Shown: positions 1 to 9,763 of the stretch, piece by piece
Layout of the letters: every line of letters begins with the position of its first letter
Numbering within the stretch: the first letter of the stretch is position 1
NCBI RefSeq assembly: GCF_040654195.1
Contig: NZ_JBFAHM010000001.1
Location: 248,001-312,000, forward strand
DNA length: 64,000 nt
Direction of reading: 5' to 3'
Origin: Hamadaea sp013361475
Lineage (GTDB): Bacteria > Actinomycetota > Actinomycetes > Mycobacteriales > Micromonosporaceae
Made by a program: the position numbers and the translations under genes
The notes under the pieces: model-generated
Seen by the model: the letters and a program-made list of their open reading frames with translations, nothing else
The model's database searches: none
Told to the model about the DNA's origin: nothing

Positions 1-18
1 TCGACACTCGTCGTCAAG

Positions 19-370
19 TTATCCCCAACCGGTGGACGGAGGTTGTGGATTGCCTGTGGATATGTGTGGACAAAAAATTGTCCCTGTGGATTCAGTGTGG
101 ACAACCGACCAAGATCCGTGGACAGGTTTCCATGATCCGTGGATATCCCTGTGTACAAGCCCCTCCGGGCGGTCCGCCCGATCGGTGGATAACCCGGTGG
201 ATAACCTGTGGAAGTCTTGTGGGGAACGTGTGGGTAAGAGTGGACATTGTGTGGACACCGAATGTCCTGTGGATGGAAGAGCGGTTTTTCCACGGCTTCA
301 TCCACCGGTTGTCCACCGGCTGTGAACCAGGGTGAGCAGCGAAAACGGCAGTTATCCCCAGTTTCCACAG
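19..370. other. oriC: oriC: DnaA-box cluster upstream of dnaN
   Basis: The stretch holds many 9-mers close to the actinobacterial DnaA box TTGTCCACA or its reverse TGTGGACAA. Exact TGTGGACAA copies lie at 65-73 and 96-104. Close variants are at 19-27 (TTATCCCCA), 184-192 and 196-204 (GGTGGATAA, two boxes spaced exactly 12 bp), 250-258, 268-276, 309-317, 352-360 and 362-370. Directly after them, 373-420 is clearly richer in A+T than its surroundings and is the best candidate for the unwinding element. The position just before dnaN matches the usual dnaA-oriC-dnaN order, so dnaA should lie just left of the window. The rest of the gap up to 585 holds only the dnaN leader. Confidence 0.93.
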
Positions 371-585
371 GCCCTACTATTACGACGGTAGAGATTTCTA
401 AGAAGAAGAAAAACCAATCTTCGCGGTGTGGATGTTGGTGGGCTGCCGGCGGGCCGACCCCACCGAGCACCCGCACCGGAGAAGCCATAGGGTGGTTCAC
501 CGTCACACCTCGCCGTTAGGGTCGATAGTCCGTACGAAGCTCTCGCTGACCCGACGCCCTGACATGAGATCCCCGGAGGCCTCGC

Positions 586-1719
586 ATGAAGTTCCGTGTT
601 GAGCGCGACGCGCTTGCCGACGCCGTTGCGTGGACCGCAAAGAGCCTGCCCAGCCGGCCGTCGGTGCCGGTCCTCGCAGGTGTGATGCTGCGCGTCGCCG
701 ACGGCCGCCTGCACGTCTCCGGCTTCGACTACGAGGTGTCCAGCCAGGTCGACGTCGAGGTCCAGGCGGACGCCGACGGCGCGGCCCTGGTCTCCGGCCG
801 CCTGCTCGCCGAGATCACCAAGGCGCTCCCGGCCAAGCCGGTGGAGATCGCCGCCGTCGGCTCGCACCTCGAACTCGTCTGCGGCAGCGCGCGGTTCACC
901 CTGCCGACGATGCCGGTCGAGGACTACCCGACGTTGCCCGAGCTGCCGCAGAGCGCCGGCACCGTCGACGCGGCCACCTTCGCCGCCGCCGTCGCCCAGG
1001 TCGCCATCGCGGCCGGCCGGGACGAGACGCTGCCCATGATGACCGGCGTACGCCTGGAGCTGTCCGGTTCCACGATCGCGCTCCTCGCCACCGACCGTTA
1101 CCGGTTGGCCGTCCGGGAGATCAGCTGGGAGCCGGGGTCCGACGACGTCGAGACCACCGCTCTGGTGCCGGCGCGGACGCTGGCCGACACCGCCAAGACG
1201 CTCGGCCCGCTGGGCGGCAGCGTGACCGTCGCGCTGGCCACCGCCGGCGCGGGCGAGGGCATGATCGGGTTCGCCGGCGGCACCCGAAAGACCACCAGCC
1301 GCCTGCTCGACGGCCAGTCCTACCCGCCGGTGCGGTCGCTGTTCCCGGCGTCGTTCAACGCCGAGGCGCGGGTGCCGGTGAGCGCCCTGGTCGAGGTCGT
1401 CAAGCGCGTGTCGCTGGTCGCCGAGAAGGCCACCCCGATCCGGTTGTCCTTCACCGAGGAGGGCCTCGTCGTCGAGGCGGGCGGCACCGAGGAGGCTCGG
1501 GCGAGCGAGGCGATGGAAGCCACCTTCACCGGTGAGCCGTTCACGATCGCGTTCAACCCGCAATACCTCATCGACGGACTGGGCGCCCTCGGTGCGGCGA
1601 CCGCCGTCTTCGGGTTCACCGACGCCTTCAAGCCGGCGGTTCTCATGCCGGCCGGCGACGACGGCGAGGTTGTGCCGGGTTACCGCTATCTGATCATGCC
1701 GATTCGGGTCGGGCGCTAG
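586..1719 (+). CDS. dnaN: DNA polymerase III beta subunit (sliding clamp)
   Basis: Encodes the 377-residue ring-shaped processivity clamp that tethers the replicative polymerase and other replication and repair proteins to DNA. Length matches the family, and three clamp-type domains of roughly 120 residues can be followed. Typical pieces are LPSRPSVPVLAGVML near the N-terminus and LIMPIRV at the C-terminus, the conserved end that shapes the partner-binding pocket. The ATG at 586 is preceded by GGAGG at 575-579, which fixes the start. It is the first gene after oriC, followed by gnd and recF on the same strand. Identification is secure from sequence and context. Confidence 0.97.
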   Translation: MKFRVERDALADAVAWTAKSLPSRPSVPVLAGVMLRVADGRLHVSGFDYEVSSQVDVEVQADADGAALVSGRLLAEITKALPAKPVEIAAVGSHLELVCGSARFTLPTMPVEDYPTLPELPQSAGTVDAATFAAAVAQVAIAAGRDETLPMMTGVRLELSGSTIALLATDRYRLAVREISWEPGSDDVETTALVPARTLADTAKTLGPLGGSVTVALATAGAGEGMIGFAGGTRKTTSRLLDGQSYPPVRSLFPASFNAEARVPVSALVEVVKRVSLVAEKATPIRLSFTEEGLVVEAGGTEEARASEAMEATFTGEPFTIAFNPQYLIDGLGALGAATAVFGFTDAFKPAVLMPAGDDGEVVPGYRYLIMPIRVGR

Positions 1720-1809
1720 CCTGAACCTTCAGGGGGCGGGCCGCGCGCCGAAGATCGCCGCGTCCGGCGTCCGTCTCGAACACGGCAAGCACACCTGAGT
1801 GGAGTGACC

Positions 1810-2682
1810 ATGCAACTCGGACTCATCGGCCTCGGCAAGATGGGCGGCAACATGCGTGACCGCCTGCGCGGGGCCGGTCACGAGGTCGTCGGCTTCGACC
1901 GCAACCCCGACCTGTCGGACGCGGCGAGCCTGGAAGAGCTGGTCGGCAAGCTGCAGGCGCCGCGCGCGATCTGGGTGATGGTGCCCGCCGGTGTCACCGA
2001 GGCGACCATCGACGCGCTCGCCTCGTTGCTGAGCGAGGGCGACATCGTCATCGACGGCGGCAACTCCCGGTTCTCCGACGACGGTCCCCGGGCCGAGAAG
2101 CTCGCCGAGTCCGGCATCGGCTACATCGACGCCGGGGTCTCCGGTGGTGTCTGGGGCAAGCAGAACGGCTACGCACTCATGGTCGGCGGCTCGGACGCCG
2201 ACGTCGCCCGGCTCATGCCGATCTTCGAGTCGCTGAAGCCCGCAGGCGAGTTCGGATTCGTGCACGCCGGTCCGGTCGGCGCCGGTCACTACGCCAAGAT
2301 GGTCCACAACGGCATCGAATACGGCCTCATGCACGCGTACGCGGAGGGCTTCGAGCTGCTGGAGGCGTCGGAGCTGGTGCAGAACGTGCCGGGCGTCTTC
2401 CGGTCGTGGCGCGAGGGCACGGTCATCCGGTCCTGGCTGCTGGACCTGATGGACAACGCGCTCACCGCCGACCCGCACCTCGACCAACTCAAGGGCTACG
2501 CCGAGGACACCGGCGAGGGCCGCTGGACGGTCGAGGAGGCCATCCGCCTCGCGGTGCCGATGCACGTCATCGCCGCCTCGCTGTTCGCCCGGTTCGCCTC
2601 CCGGCAGGACGACTCCCCGGCGATGAAGGCGATCGCGGCGCTCCGCAACCAGTTCGGCGGGCACGCCGTCACCAAGAGCTAG
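1810..2682 (+). CDS. gnd: 6-phosphogluconate dehydrogenase, decarboxylating (short form)
   Basis: Predicted to oxidise and decarboxylate 6-phosphogluconate to ribulose 5-phosphate in the pentose phosphate pathway. The N-terminus MQLGLIGLGKMGGNM is a Rossmann nucleotide-binding fold. The substrate-site motif DAGVSGGVWG and the HYAKMVHNGIEYG catalytic helix (Lys and Asn) follow. At about 290 residues it is the short type rather than the 470-residue enterobacterial type. I chose ATG 1810 because GGAG at 1801-1804 is well spaced for it; a GTG at 1804 in the same frame would add two residues. A gnd gene between dnaN and recF is characteristic of several actinobacterial families and has no known direct replication role. 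Confidence 0.93.
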   Translation: MQLGLIGLGKMGGNMRDRLRGAGHEVVGFDRNPDLSDAASLEELVGKLQAPRAIWVMVPAGVTEATIDALASLLSEGDIVIDGGNSRFSDDGPRAEKLAESGIGYIDAGVSGGVWGKQNGYALMVGGSDADVARLMPIFESLKPAGEFGFVHAGPVGAGHYAKMVHNGIEYGLMHAYAEGFELLEASELVQNVPGVFRSWREGTVIRSWLLDLMDNALTADPHLDQLKGYAEDTGEGRWTVEEAIRLAVPMHVIAASLFARFASRQDDSPAMKAIAALRNQFGGHAVTKS

Positions 2683-2689
2683 CTCCGTC

Positions 2690-3805
2690 ATGTACGTTCG
2701 CCGGCTGGAGCTCGTCGACATCCGCTCGTACACGCGGGTGGCCGTCGACCTCCAGCCGGGGCCGAACGTACTGGTCGGCCCGAACGGGGTCGGCAAGACC
2801 AATCTCGTCGAGGCGATGGGTTACGTTGCCACCCTGTCCAGCCACCGGGTCGCCACAGACGCGCCACTCGTCCGGGCAGGTGCGGCCAGCGGCGTGATCC
2901 GCTGCGCGATCGTGCACGAGGGTCGCGAGCTGCTGGTCGAGTTGGAACTCGTGCCGGGCAAGGCCAATCGCGCCCGATTGGGCCGGTCTCCCGTACGCCG
3001 GGCCCGGGACGTCCTCGGCGCGCTGCGCCTCGTCCTGTTCGCCCCGGAGGATCTCTCCCTCGTCCGAGGGGATCCGGCCGAGCGTCGCAAGTATCTGGAC
3101 GAGCTGCTCGTCCTGCGGCAGCCTCGGATGGCGGCGGTCCGATCGGACTACGAGCGGGTGCTCAAACAACGCAACGCGCTGCTCCGTAGCTCCTACCTGA
3201 CCCGGCGGGTCACCAAGTCGGCCGGCGACCTGTCGACCCTCGACGTCTGGGATCAGCATCTCGCCCAGCACGGCGCGACACTGCTCGCCGCCCGGCTGGC
3301 GCTGGTCGACGCGTTGGCGCCGCACCTGGCGAAGGCGTACGACGCGGTGTCGGGCGGCGGCGCGCTGCCGGGAGCCGCCGCGAGCGCGGTATATCAGGGC
3401 ACGGTCGCCGAACCCACGCCGGAAGCAGTGCTCTCGGCGCTGAAGGACGCTCGCCAGTCCGAGGTCGACCGGGGCATGACGCTGGTCGGCCCGCATCGGG
3501 ACGAGCTCGCTCTGTCCCTGGGGCAGCTGCCCGTGAAGGGATATGCGAGTCACGGCGAATCGTGGTCCTTCGCCCTGGCGTTGCGGCTGGCGGCGTACGA
3601 GTTGTTGAGAGCGGACGGCCTGGAGCCGGTCCTGGCCCTGGACGACGTCTTCGCGGAGCTGGACAGCGGCCGGCGCCAGCGGCTGGCCGCGCTGGTCGGC
3701 GACGCGGCCCAGGTGATCGTGACGTGCGCCGTCGCGGCCGACGTGCCCGACGAACTCGCGGGCGTCCGCTTCACCGTCACCCCGGGAGAGGTGCACCGTG
3801 AGTGA
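2690..3805 (+). CDS. recF: DNA replication and repair protein RecF
   Basis: SMC-like ATPase that helps load RecA at single-strand gaps behind damaged forks. The 371-residue protein shows Walker A GPNGVGKT at residues 30-37, a signature-type segment in the C-terminal half, and Walker B/D-loop LALDDVFAELD near residue 320, all standard for RecF. It starts 8 bases after the gnd stop and its end overlaps the next start by 8 bases (3798-3805), so translation of the downstream DUF721 gene is probably coupled. The neighbours dnaN and gyrB are the classical context. Confidence 0.96.
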   Translation: MYVRRLELVDIRSYTRVAVDLQPGPNVLVGPNGVGKTNLVEAMGYVATLSSHRVATDAPLVRAGAASGVIRCAIVHEGRELLVELELVPGKANRARLGRSPVRRARDVLGALRLVLFAPEDLSLVRGDPAERRKYLDELLVLRQPRMAAVRSDYERVLKQRNALLRSSYLTRRVTKSAGDLSTLDVWDQHLAQHGATLLAARLALVDALAPHLAKAYDAVSGGGALPGAAASAVYQGTVAEPTPEAVLSALKDARQSEVDRGMTLVGPHRDELALSLGQLPVKGYASHGESWSFALALRLAAYELLRADGLEPVLALDDVFAELDSGRRQRLAALVGDAAQVIVTCAVAADVPDELAGVRFTVTPGEVHRE

Positions 3806-4298
3806 CGAGGAACTCAAAGGCCCGGAGTTGGCGCGGGCCGTGCTGGACGCGGCGAAGGCCAAGCGGGTGGCGCGCGCGGCTCAGCCGCGCAAGTCCCCGG
3901 AGGAGTATCGCCCGCGTGGTTACAGCGGGCCTGGCCCCGACCCGCGCGATCCGGCGAAGTTCGGCGACGTGCTGGCCCGGCTGATCAAGGCCCGCGGCTG
4001 GCAGAAGCCCGCCGCCGAGGCGACGGTCTTCGGCGCGTGGGAGAAGGTGGTCGGCCCGGAGATCGCGGCCCGCTGCCGCCCGGTCAAGCTTGAGGAGAAG
4101 GAGCTGACGGTCGAGGCGGAGTCCACGGCCTGGGCCACGCAGTTGCGCGCGATCGCGCCGACGATCATCAAGCGGATCGCCGCCGAGGTGGGCAACAACG
4201 TCGTGGTGCGGGTCCGCATCCACGGCCCGGCCGCGCCGTCCTGGTCCAAAGGTCCTCGACGGGTACGCGGACAGGGGCCGGGCGACACCTACGGCTGA
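3798..4298 (+). CDS. dciA: DciA-type DUF721 protein, probable replicative helicase loader
   Basis: A 166-residue DUF721 protein. This family (DciA) interacts with the DnaB helicase and is thought to be the ancestral helicase operator/loader where DnaC or DnaI is absent. The conserved block is ARLIKARGWQKPAAEATVFG followed by W-KVVGPEIAARCRPVKLEEKELTVEA, then a KH-like C-terminal half ending in basic residues. The N-terminal 50 residues are charged and probably disordered. The GTG at 3798 overlaps the recF stop. Function is known for the family, not tested here. Confidence 0.88.
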   Translation: MSDEELKGPELARAVLDAAKAKRVARAAQPRKSPEEYRPRGYSGPGPDPRDPAKFGDVLARLIKARGWQKPAAEATVFGAWEKVVGPEIAARCRPVKLEEKELTVEAESTAWATQLRAIAPTIIKRIAAEVGNNVVVRVRIHGPAAPSWSKGPRRVRGQGPGDTYG

Positions 4299-4311
4299 GC
4301 CGGCGCGCCCG

Positions 4312-4866
4312 TCAGAACTCGGCGTAGACGGCGAAGCCGCGGTCGGCGCAGCGCCGGTAGAAGCTGGCGAGCACGGCCAACTCCGACAGCGGGAAGCTCC
4401 ATTGCGGCGCCCCACCGTCGTCGTCGCGCAGCGCGTCGAGCCGTCCTTCCAACCATTTGAGCTGCTGCTCGGCCAGCCGACCCTCCGAGAGCGCTGTTCT
4501 CAGCACTTCGGCGACGGTGTCGAAGGTGACCGTCGCGCCTAGGCCGGCGTGACCGGTGACGAATTTCTCCAGACCGCCCGCGATCCACGCGCAGGTGTCC
4601 GGGTCGATCACCGGGTCCTCGTCCTCGGCGGCCGCGTCAGTGGCGTAGAGCACGCCTTCGAGCCCCAGCAGCAGGTCGATAAGCTCGGTGTACGCCGTGG
4701 CCCGGACGGTGCCGGTGCGGGCGATGTGCCCGGCCAGGGCGGCGGTCGGGGCCTCGGTCGAGGGCTTCTCCGCGATGCCGGCGAAGTCGACGAACTCGGC
4801 CGGGGCGACCGGGTCGTAGAAGCGGCCGGTCGCCGGCCACTGCACGGCGACGTTGTCCAGCCCCAT
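4312..4866 (-). CDS. Conserved hypothetical protein between dciA and gyrB
   Basis: 184-residue soluble acidic protein on the opposite strand, convergent with dciA with only 13 bases between stops. I recognise no catalytic motif. Composition suggests mostly alpha helix (TAYTELIDLLLGLEGVLYAT; LKWLEGRLDALRDDDGG). There is no signal peptide or membrane segment. I placed the start at the ATG whose first base is 4866, since AAGGGG lies about 7 bases upstream on that strand; the open frame extends further upstream but reads as low-complexity non-coding sequence. No function proposed. Confidence 0.7.
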   Translation of the reverse strand: MGLDNVAVQWPATGRFYDPVAPAEFVDFAGIAEKPSTEAPTAALAGHIARTGTVRATAYTELIDLLLGLEGVLYATDAAAEDEDPVIDPDTCAWIAGGLEKFVTGHAGLGATVTFDTVAEVLRTALSEGRLAEQQLKWLEGRLDALRDDDGGAPQWSFPLSELAVLASFYRRCADRGFAVYAEF

Positions 4867-5262
4867 CGTCAGTCCCCTTCGGTGTGGTCGTCCGGCCAGG
4901 AGTGCCTGCGCCGGACGTGATTGCCGACGGCCTCCCGGCGGCAAGGCATCACAGCCACGCGGGCAACCTACGGCATCCCGCCGACACTGCGCTATCCCGC
5001 GCGGGGTCTGTGATTCGGGCGGCTGTCCGGTGCCGGACAGGGCGACCGGACGCGGCCGGTTTGAGCGCACCCGCGTAGGGGGAGTTGCGGACGGGCGTGT
5101 TCGGGCCGCTACGGAGCCGTCAGGTACGCCTTCGGAGCCATTCAGATGCGACTCGGCGGGTGCCGCGCAAGCAGGATGTCGGTGTCACCCAGTAGGATTG
5201 CGGAGGCAGTCGCTCGGCTTGGATGGGCACGGCTGCCGACAGGCATTAACGGAAGGACGAGC
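4867..5262 (+). promoter_or_regulatory. Divergent intergenic region upstream of gyrB
   Basis: No gene is seen in these 396 bases. The open frame leading into gyrB from 5146 lacks coding character. A TAGGAT hexamer at 5193-5198 is a candidate -10 element for gyrB about 65 bases before its start, but I see no convincing -35 at the right spacing. The opposite side must hold the promoter of the leftward hypothetical gene. Assignment is inference from position. Confidence 0.4.
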
Positions 5263-7200
5263 GTGGCCGCGTCTAACAAGCAGGATTACAACGCCGCATC
5301 ACTCACTGTTCTCGAGGGTCTCGAAGCGGTGCGCAAACGGCCCGGCATGTACATCGGTTCCACCGGTGAGCGGGGCCTGCACCACCTGGTCTGGGAGATC
5401 GTCGACAACGCGGTCGACGAGGCGTTGGCGGGCTACGCCGACACCATTGACGTGGTGCTCCTGGCCGACGGAGGGGTGCGGGTCACCGACAACGGCCGTG
5501 GTCTCCCGGTCGACATCCACCCCAAGATGAAGATCCCCGGCACCGAGGTCGCCTTCACCCAGCTGCACGCGGGTGGCAAGTTCGACGGGAAGGCCTACGC
5601 CGTCTCCGGTGGTCTGCACGGTGTGGGTGCGGCTGTCGTGAACGCCCTGTCGACCCGGGTGACCCTGGAGATCCGTCAACAGGGACACGTCTGGCGGCAG
5701 GAGTTCGTGCGCGCCAAGGCCGGACCACTGGAGAAGGGGGAGAAGGCCACCGACAGCGGCTCGGCCGTCACCTTCTGGCCGGACGGCGACATCTTCGAGA
5801 CCACCGAGTTCTCGTTCGAGACGATCTACCGTCGGCTGCAGGAGCGCGCGTTCCTGAACCGCGGTCTCAAGATCAGCCTGCGGGACGAGCGCAAGGAAGA
5901 GGCCGAGCCGACCGAGGTCACCTTCCTTTACAAGGGCGGCATCGCCGACTTCGTCCGGCACCTCAACGCGACCAAGACGCCGATCCACAAGTCGGTCGTC
6001 GAGTTCAACGCCGACGGAGACGGACACGCCGTCGAGATCGCGATGCAGTGGAACGAGTCCTACGGCGAGTCGGTCTACACCTTCGCCAACATGATCAACA
6101 CCCATGAGGGCGGTACGCACGAGGAAGGCTTCCGGGCCGCGCTGACCACCGTCATCAACAAGTACGGCATCGACAAGAAGCTGCTCAAGGGTGACGACAA
6201 GCTCTCCGGTGAGGACATCCGGGAAGGCCTGACCGCCATCGTCTCGGTGAAGGTCGCGAACCCCCAGTTCGAGGGCCAGACGAAGACCAAGCTGGGCAAC
6301 ACTGAGATCAAGAGCTTCGTCCAGAAGGTCTGCAACGACCGGCTGGCCGACTGGCTGGAGCGCAACCCGGCCGAGGCGAAGACCGTCATCACCAAGGCGT
6401 CGCAGGCCGCCCGCGCCCGTATCGCCGCCGCCCAGGCGCGCAAGCTGGCCCGGCGTAAGTCGCTGCTGGAGTCCGGTTCGATGCCGGGCAAGCTGGCCGA
6501 CTGCCAGTCCACCGACCCCCGTGAGTGCGAGCTGTTCATCGTCGAGGGTGACTCGGCCGGCGGCTCGGCGAAGCAGGGCCGCGACCCGAAGATCCAGGCC
6601 ATCCTGCCGATCCGCGGCAAGATCCTGAACGTCGAGAAGGCCCGCATCGACAAGGTGCTCAAGAACAACGAGGTCCAGGCGCTGATCACCGCGCTGGGCA
6701 CGGGCATCCACGACGACTTCGACATCGAGAAGCTGCGCTACCACAAGATCGTGCTGATGGCCGACGCCGACGTCGACGGCCAGCACATCCAGACGCTGCT
6801 GCTGACCCTGCTGTTCCGGTTCATGCGGCCGCTGGTCGAGCTGGGCCATGTTTACCTGGCGTCCCCGCCGCTCTACAAGATCAAGTGGAACAAGAAGGGC
6901 GACGACGCGCAGTACGCGTACTCCGACCGTGAGCGCGACGGACTGATCGCGCTGCGCCAGGAGAAGCGGGCGAACGCCAAGCCCGACGACATCCAGCGGT
7001 TCAAGGGTCTGGGCGAGATGAACTACCCGGAGCTGTGGGAGACCACGATGAACCCGGCCACCCGGACGCTGCGCCACGTCACCCTCGACGACGCGGCAAC
7101 AGCGGACGAGCTTTTCAGCGTCCTGATGGGCGAGGACGTGGAGGCGCGGCGTTCGTTCATCCAGCGCAACGCCAAGGACGTGCGGTTCCTGGACATCTGA
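5263..7200 (+). CDS. gyrB: DNA gyrase subunit B
   Basis: ATPase subunit of gyrase, which introduces negative supercoils together with GyrA. The 645-residue protein has the GHKL ATP-binding block (EIVDNAVDEALAGY, DNGRGLPVDIHP, GGLHGVGAAVVNALS), the transducer lysine segment QTKTKLGN, and the TOPRIM motifs EGDSAGGSAK and MADADVDGQHI. I chose the GTG at 5263 because GGAAGG lies 6 bases upstream and the product begins AASNKQDYNAASLTVLEGLE as in other actinobacterial GyrB proteins; upstream in-frame starts lack a ribosome site. gyrA follows after 46 bases. Confidence 0.97.
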   Translation: MAASNKQDYNAASLTVLEGLEAVRKRPGMYIGSTGERGLHHLVWEIVDNAVDEALAGYADTIDVVLLADGGVRVTDNGRGLPVDIHPKMKIPGTEVAFTQLHAGGKFDGKAYAVSGGLHGVGAAVVNALSTRVTLEIRQQGHVWRQEFVRAKAGPLEKGEKATDSGSAVTFWPDGDIFETTEFSFETIYRRLQERAFLNRGLKISLRDERKEEAEPTEVTFLYKGGIADFVRHLNATKTPIHKSVVEFNADGDGHAVEIAMQWNESYGESVYTFANMINTHEGGTHEEGFRAALTTVINKYGIDKKLLKGDDKLSGEDIREGLTAIVSVKVANPQFEGQTKTKLGNTEIKSFVQKVCNDRLADWLERNPAEAKTVITKASQAARARIAAAQARKLARRKSLLESGSMPGKLADCQSTDPRECELFIVEGDSAGGSAKQGRDPKIQAILPIRGKILNVEKARIDKVLKNNEVQALITALGTGIHDDFDIEKLRYHKIVLMADADVDGQHIQTLLLTLLFRFMRPLVELGHVYLASPPLYKIKWNKKGDDAQYAYSDRERDGLIALRQEKRANAKPDDIQRFKGLGEMNYPELWETTMNPATRTLRHVTLDDAATADELFSVLMGEDVEARRSFIQRNAKDVRFLDI

Positions 7201-7246
7201 CCCCCACCCCGACCTCGCAGGCTGACTACGCAAGGACATCACAGAA

Positions 7247-9760
7247 GTGACTGAGACTCCGTTCGAGGAGAACGCCGAAGAAATCGCCGCAGAGGCGACG
7301 GAACGGAACCGCATCGAGCCCGTCGGGCTCGAGGTGGAGATGCAGCGCTCCTTCCTTGACTACGCGATGAGCGTGATCATGAGCCGGGCGCTGCCGGACG
7401 TGCGGGACGGCCTCAAGCCGGTGCACCGCAAGATCCTGTACGCGATGTACGACTCGGGCTACCGGCCGGACCGCGGCTACGTCAAGTGCTCGCGCGTCGT
7501 CGGCGACGTGATGGGTCAGTTCCACCCGCACGGCGACAGCGCGATCTACGACACCCTGGTCCGGATGGGCCAGCCGTGGTCGCTGCGGTACCCGCTGATC
7601 GACGGCAACGGCAACTTCGGCTCCCCGGGCAACGACCCGGCGGCCGCCATGCGGTACACGGAGGCGCGCCTCTTCCCGCTGGCCATGGAGCTGCTCCGGG
7701 ACATCGACGAGGACACCGTCGACATGGTCCCGAACTACGACAACCGCACGACCGAGCCCACGATTCTGCCGGCCCGGTTCCCGAACCTGCTGGTCAACGG
7801 CTCTGAGGGCATCGCGGTCGGCATGGCCACCAAGATCCCGCCGCACAACCTGCGGGAGATCGCCGAGGCCGTGCAGTGGTGCCTGGCGAACCCGGAGGCG
7901 GACGAGGCCACCACTCTCGACGAGCTGATCAAGATCGTCAAGGGCCCCGACTTCCCGACGCACGGCTTGATCGTCGGCGTCGCCCCGATCGAGGAGGCGT
8001 ACCGGACGGGTCGCGGCTCGATCCGGATGCGGGCGGTGGTCGAGGTCGAGGAGGACAAGCGCGGGCGTACCTGCCTCGTCGTCACCGAGCTGCCCTACCA
8101 GGTGAACCCGGACAACCTGGCCGAGCGGATCGCCGACCTGATCAAGGAGGGCAAGCTCGCCGGCATCTCCGACATCCGCGACGAGTCCTCCGGGCGTACC
8201 GGTCTGCGGCTGATCATCGTCCTCAAGCGGGATGCCGTCGCCAAGGTCGTCCTGAACAACCTCTACAAGCACACGCAGTTGCAGGAGACGTTCGGCGCCA
8301 ACATGCTGGCGCTCGTCGACGGCGTACCGCGGACGCTCAACCTGGCCCAGTTCGTCCGGCACTACGTGGCGCACCAGATCCTGGTGATCCAGCGGCGTAC
8401 CGCCTTCCGCCTGCGCAAGGCGGAGGAGCGCGCGCACATCTTGCGTGGTCTGGTCAAGGCGCTCGACCAGCTCGACGAGGTCATCGCCCTGATCCGGCGG
8501 TCGCCCACGGTCGAGGAGGCTCGCAACGGCCTCATCCAGCTCCTGGACATCGACGAGATCCAGGCCACCGCGATCCTCGACATGCAGCTGCGCCGCCTGG
8601 CCGCACTGGAGCGTCAGAAGATCATCGACGAGTTGGCCAAGATCGAGATCGAGATCGCCGACCTCAAGGACATCCTGGCCAAGCCCGAGCGGCAGCGGAA
8701 GATCGTCTCCGACGAGCTCACCGAGATCGTCACCAAGTGGGGCGACGAGCGCCGGACGAAGATCGTCCCGTTCGACGGCGAGGTCTCCATGGAGGACCTC
8801 ATCGCGCGCGAGGACGTCGTCGTGACGATCACCCGCACCGGGTACGCCAAGCGGACGAAGGCCGACCTCTACCGCTCGCAGAAGCGCGGCGGCAAGGGGG
8901 TGTCCGGAGCGACGCTGCGGCAGGACGACATCGTCAGCCACTTCTTCGTCTGCTCCACACACGACTGGATCCTGTTCTTCACGAACAAGGGCCGGGTCTA
9001 TCGGGCCAAGGCGTACGAGCTGCCGGAGGCCTCGCGGGTGGCCAAGGGCCAGCACGTGGCCAACCTCCTGGCGTTCCAGCCGGAAGAGCAGATCGCTCAG
9101 GTCATCGAGATCCCGAACTACGGCGTGGCCCCCTACCTGGTCCTCGCCACCAAGAACGGTCTGGTCAAGAAGACCGCGCTGACCGAGTTCGACTCGAACC
9201 GGTCCGGCGGCATCATCGCGATCAACCTGAAGGACGACGACGAGCTCGTCGGCGCGGCGCTGGCCGGGTCGGAGGACGACCTGCTGCTCGTCAGCAAGCA
9301 CGCCCAGGCCATCCGGTTCAAGGCGACCGACGAGGCGCTGCGCCCGATGGGCCGGGCCACCTCCGGCGTCATCGGCATGCGGTTCGGCGACGGCGATGAG
9401 CTGCTGGCGATGGAGGTCGTCCAGGAGGGCATGGAATTCGACGTTCTGGTCGCCACGAATGGCGGTTACGCCAAACGGACCCCGATCGACGAATATCCTG
9501 TACAGGGTCGCGGCGGAAAGGGAGTTCTCACCGCTAAGATCACCGAGCGCCGTGGCGGACTGGTCGGCGCGGTCGTTATCAGCCCGGAAGATGAACTCTT
9601 CGCCATTACGAGCAACGGCGGAGTTATACGAACTCCGGTGAAGCCTGTACGGCGGACGCGCGATCGGAACACAATGGGTGTGAAGCTCATGGACCTCCCA
9701 GAGGGCGTAACCATCGTCGCGATTGCTCGCAATGCCGACGAACCGGACGAACAGGACTAA
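7247..9760 (+). CDS. gyrA: DNA gyrase subunit A
   Basis: Breakage-reunion subunit of gyrase, 837 residues, typical length. Winged-helix and tower region are followed by the C-terminal beta-pinwheel, with the GyrA box QKRGGKG that distinguishes gyrase from topoisomerase IV. The quinolone-resistance region reads HPHGDSAIYD, with Ser and Asp at the positions equivalent to E. coli Ser83 and Asp87, so it resembles a quinolone-sensitive enzyme rather than the mycobacterial Ala form. The catalytic tyrosine lies in AAAMRYTEARL. The GTG start at 7247 has only a weak ribosome site. The DUF3566 gene begins 4 bases after the stop. Confidence 0.97.
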   Translation: MTETPFEENAEEIAAEATERNRIEPVGLEVEMQRSFLDYAMSVIMSRALPDVRDGLKPVHRKILYAMYDSGYRPDRGYVKCSRVVGDVMGQFHPHGDSAIYDTLVRMGQPWSLRYPLIDGNGNFGSPGNDPAAAMRYTEARLFPLAMELLRDIDEDTVDMVPNYDNRTTEPTILPARFPNLLVNGSEGIAVGMATKIPPHNLREIAEAVQWCLANPEADEATTLDELIKIVKGPDFPTHGLIVGVAPIEEAYRTGRGSIRMRAVVEVEEDKRGRTCLVVTELPYQVNPDNLAERIADLIKEGKLAGISDIRDESSGRTGLRLIIVLKRDAVAKVVLNNLYKHTQLQETFGANMLALVDGVPRTLNLAQFVRHYVAHQILVIQRRTAFRLRKAEERAHILRGLVKALDQLDEVIALIRRSPTVEEARNGLIQLLDIDEIQATAILDMQLRRLAALERQKIIDELAKIEIEIADLKDILAKPERQRKIVSDELTEIVTKWGDERRTKIVPFDGEVSMEDLIAREDVVVTITRTGYAKRTKADLYRSQKRGGKGVSGATLRQDDIVSHFFVCSTHDWILFFTNKGRVYRAKAYELPEASRVAKGQHVANLLAFQPEEQIAQVIEIPNYGVAPYLVLATKNGLVKKTALTEFDSNRSGGIIAINLKDDDELVGAALAGSEDDLLLVSKHAQAIRFKATDEALRPMGRATSGVIGMRFGDGDELLAMEVVQEGMEFDVLVATNGGYAKRTPIDEYPVQGRGGKGVLTAKITERRGGLVGAVVISPEDELFAITSNGGVIRTPVKPVRRTRDRNTMGVKLMDLPEGVTIVAIARNADEPDEQD

Positions 9761-9763
9761 TGG

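Noticed and set aside
1720..1733. Terminator after dnaN (CCTGAA/TTCAGG)
   Set aside because: Only a 6-bp stem with 2-base loop, too weak to claim.
5146..5262. Longer GyrB N-terminus
   Set aside because: No ribosome site and unlike other GyrB proteins; GTG 5263 is well supported.
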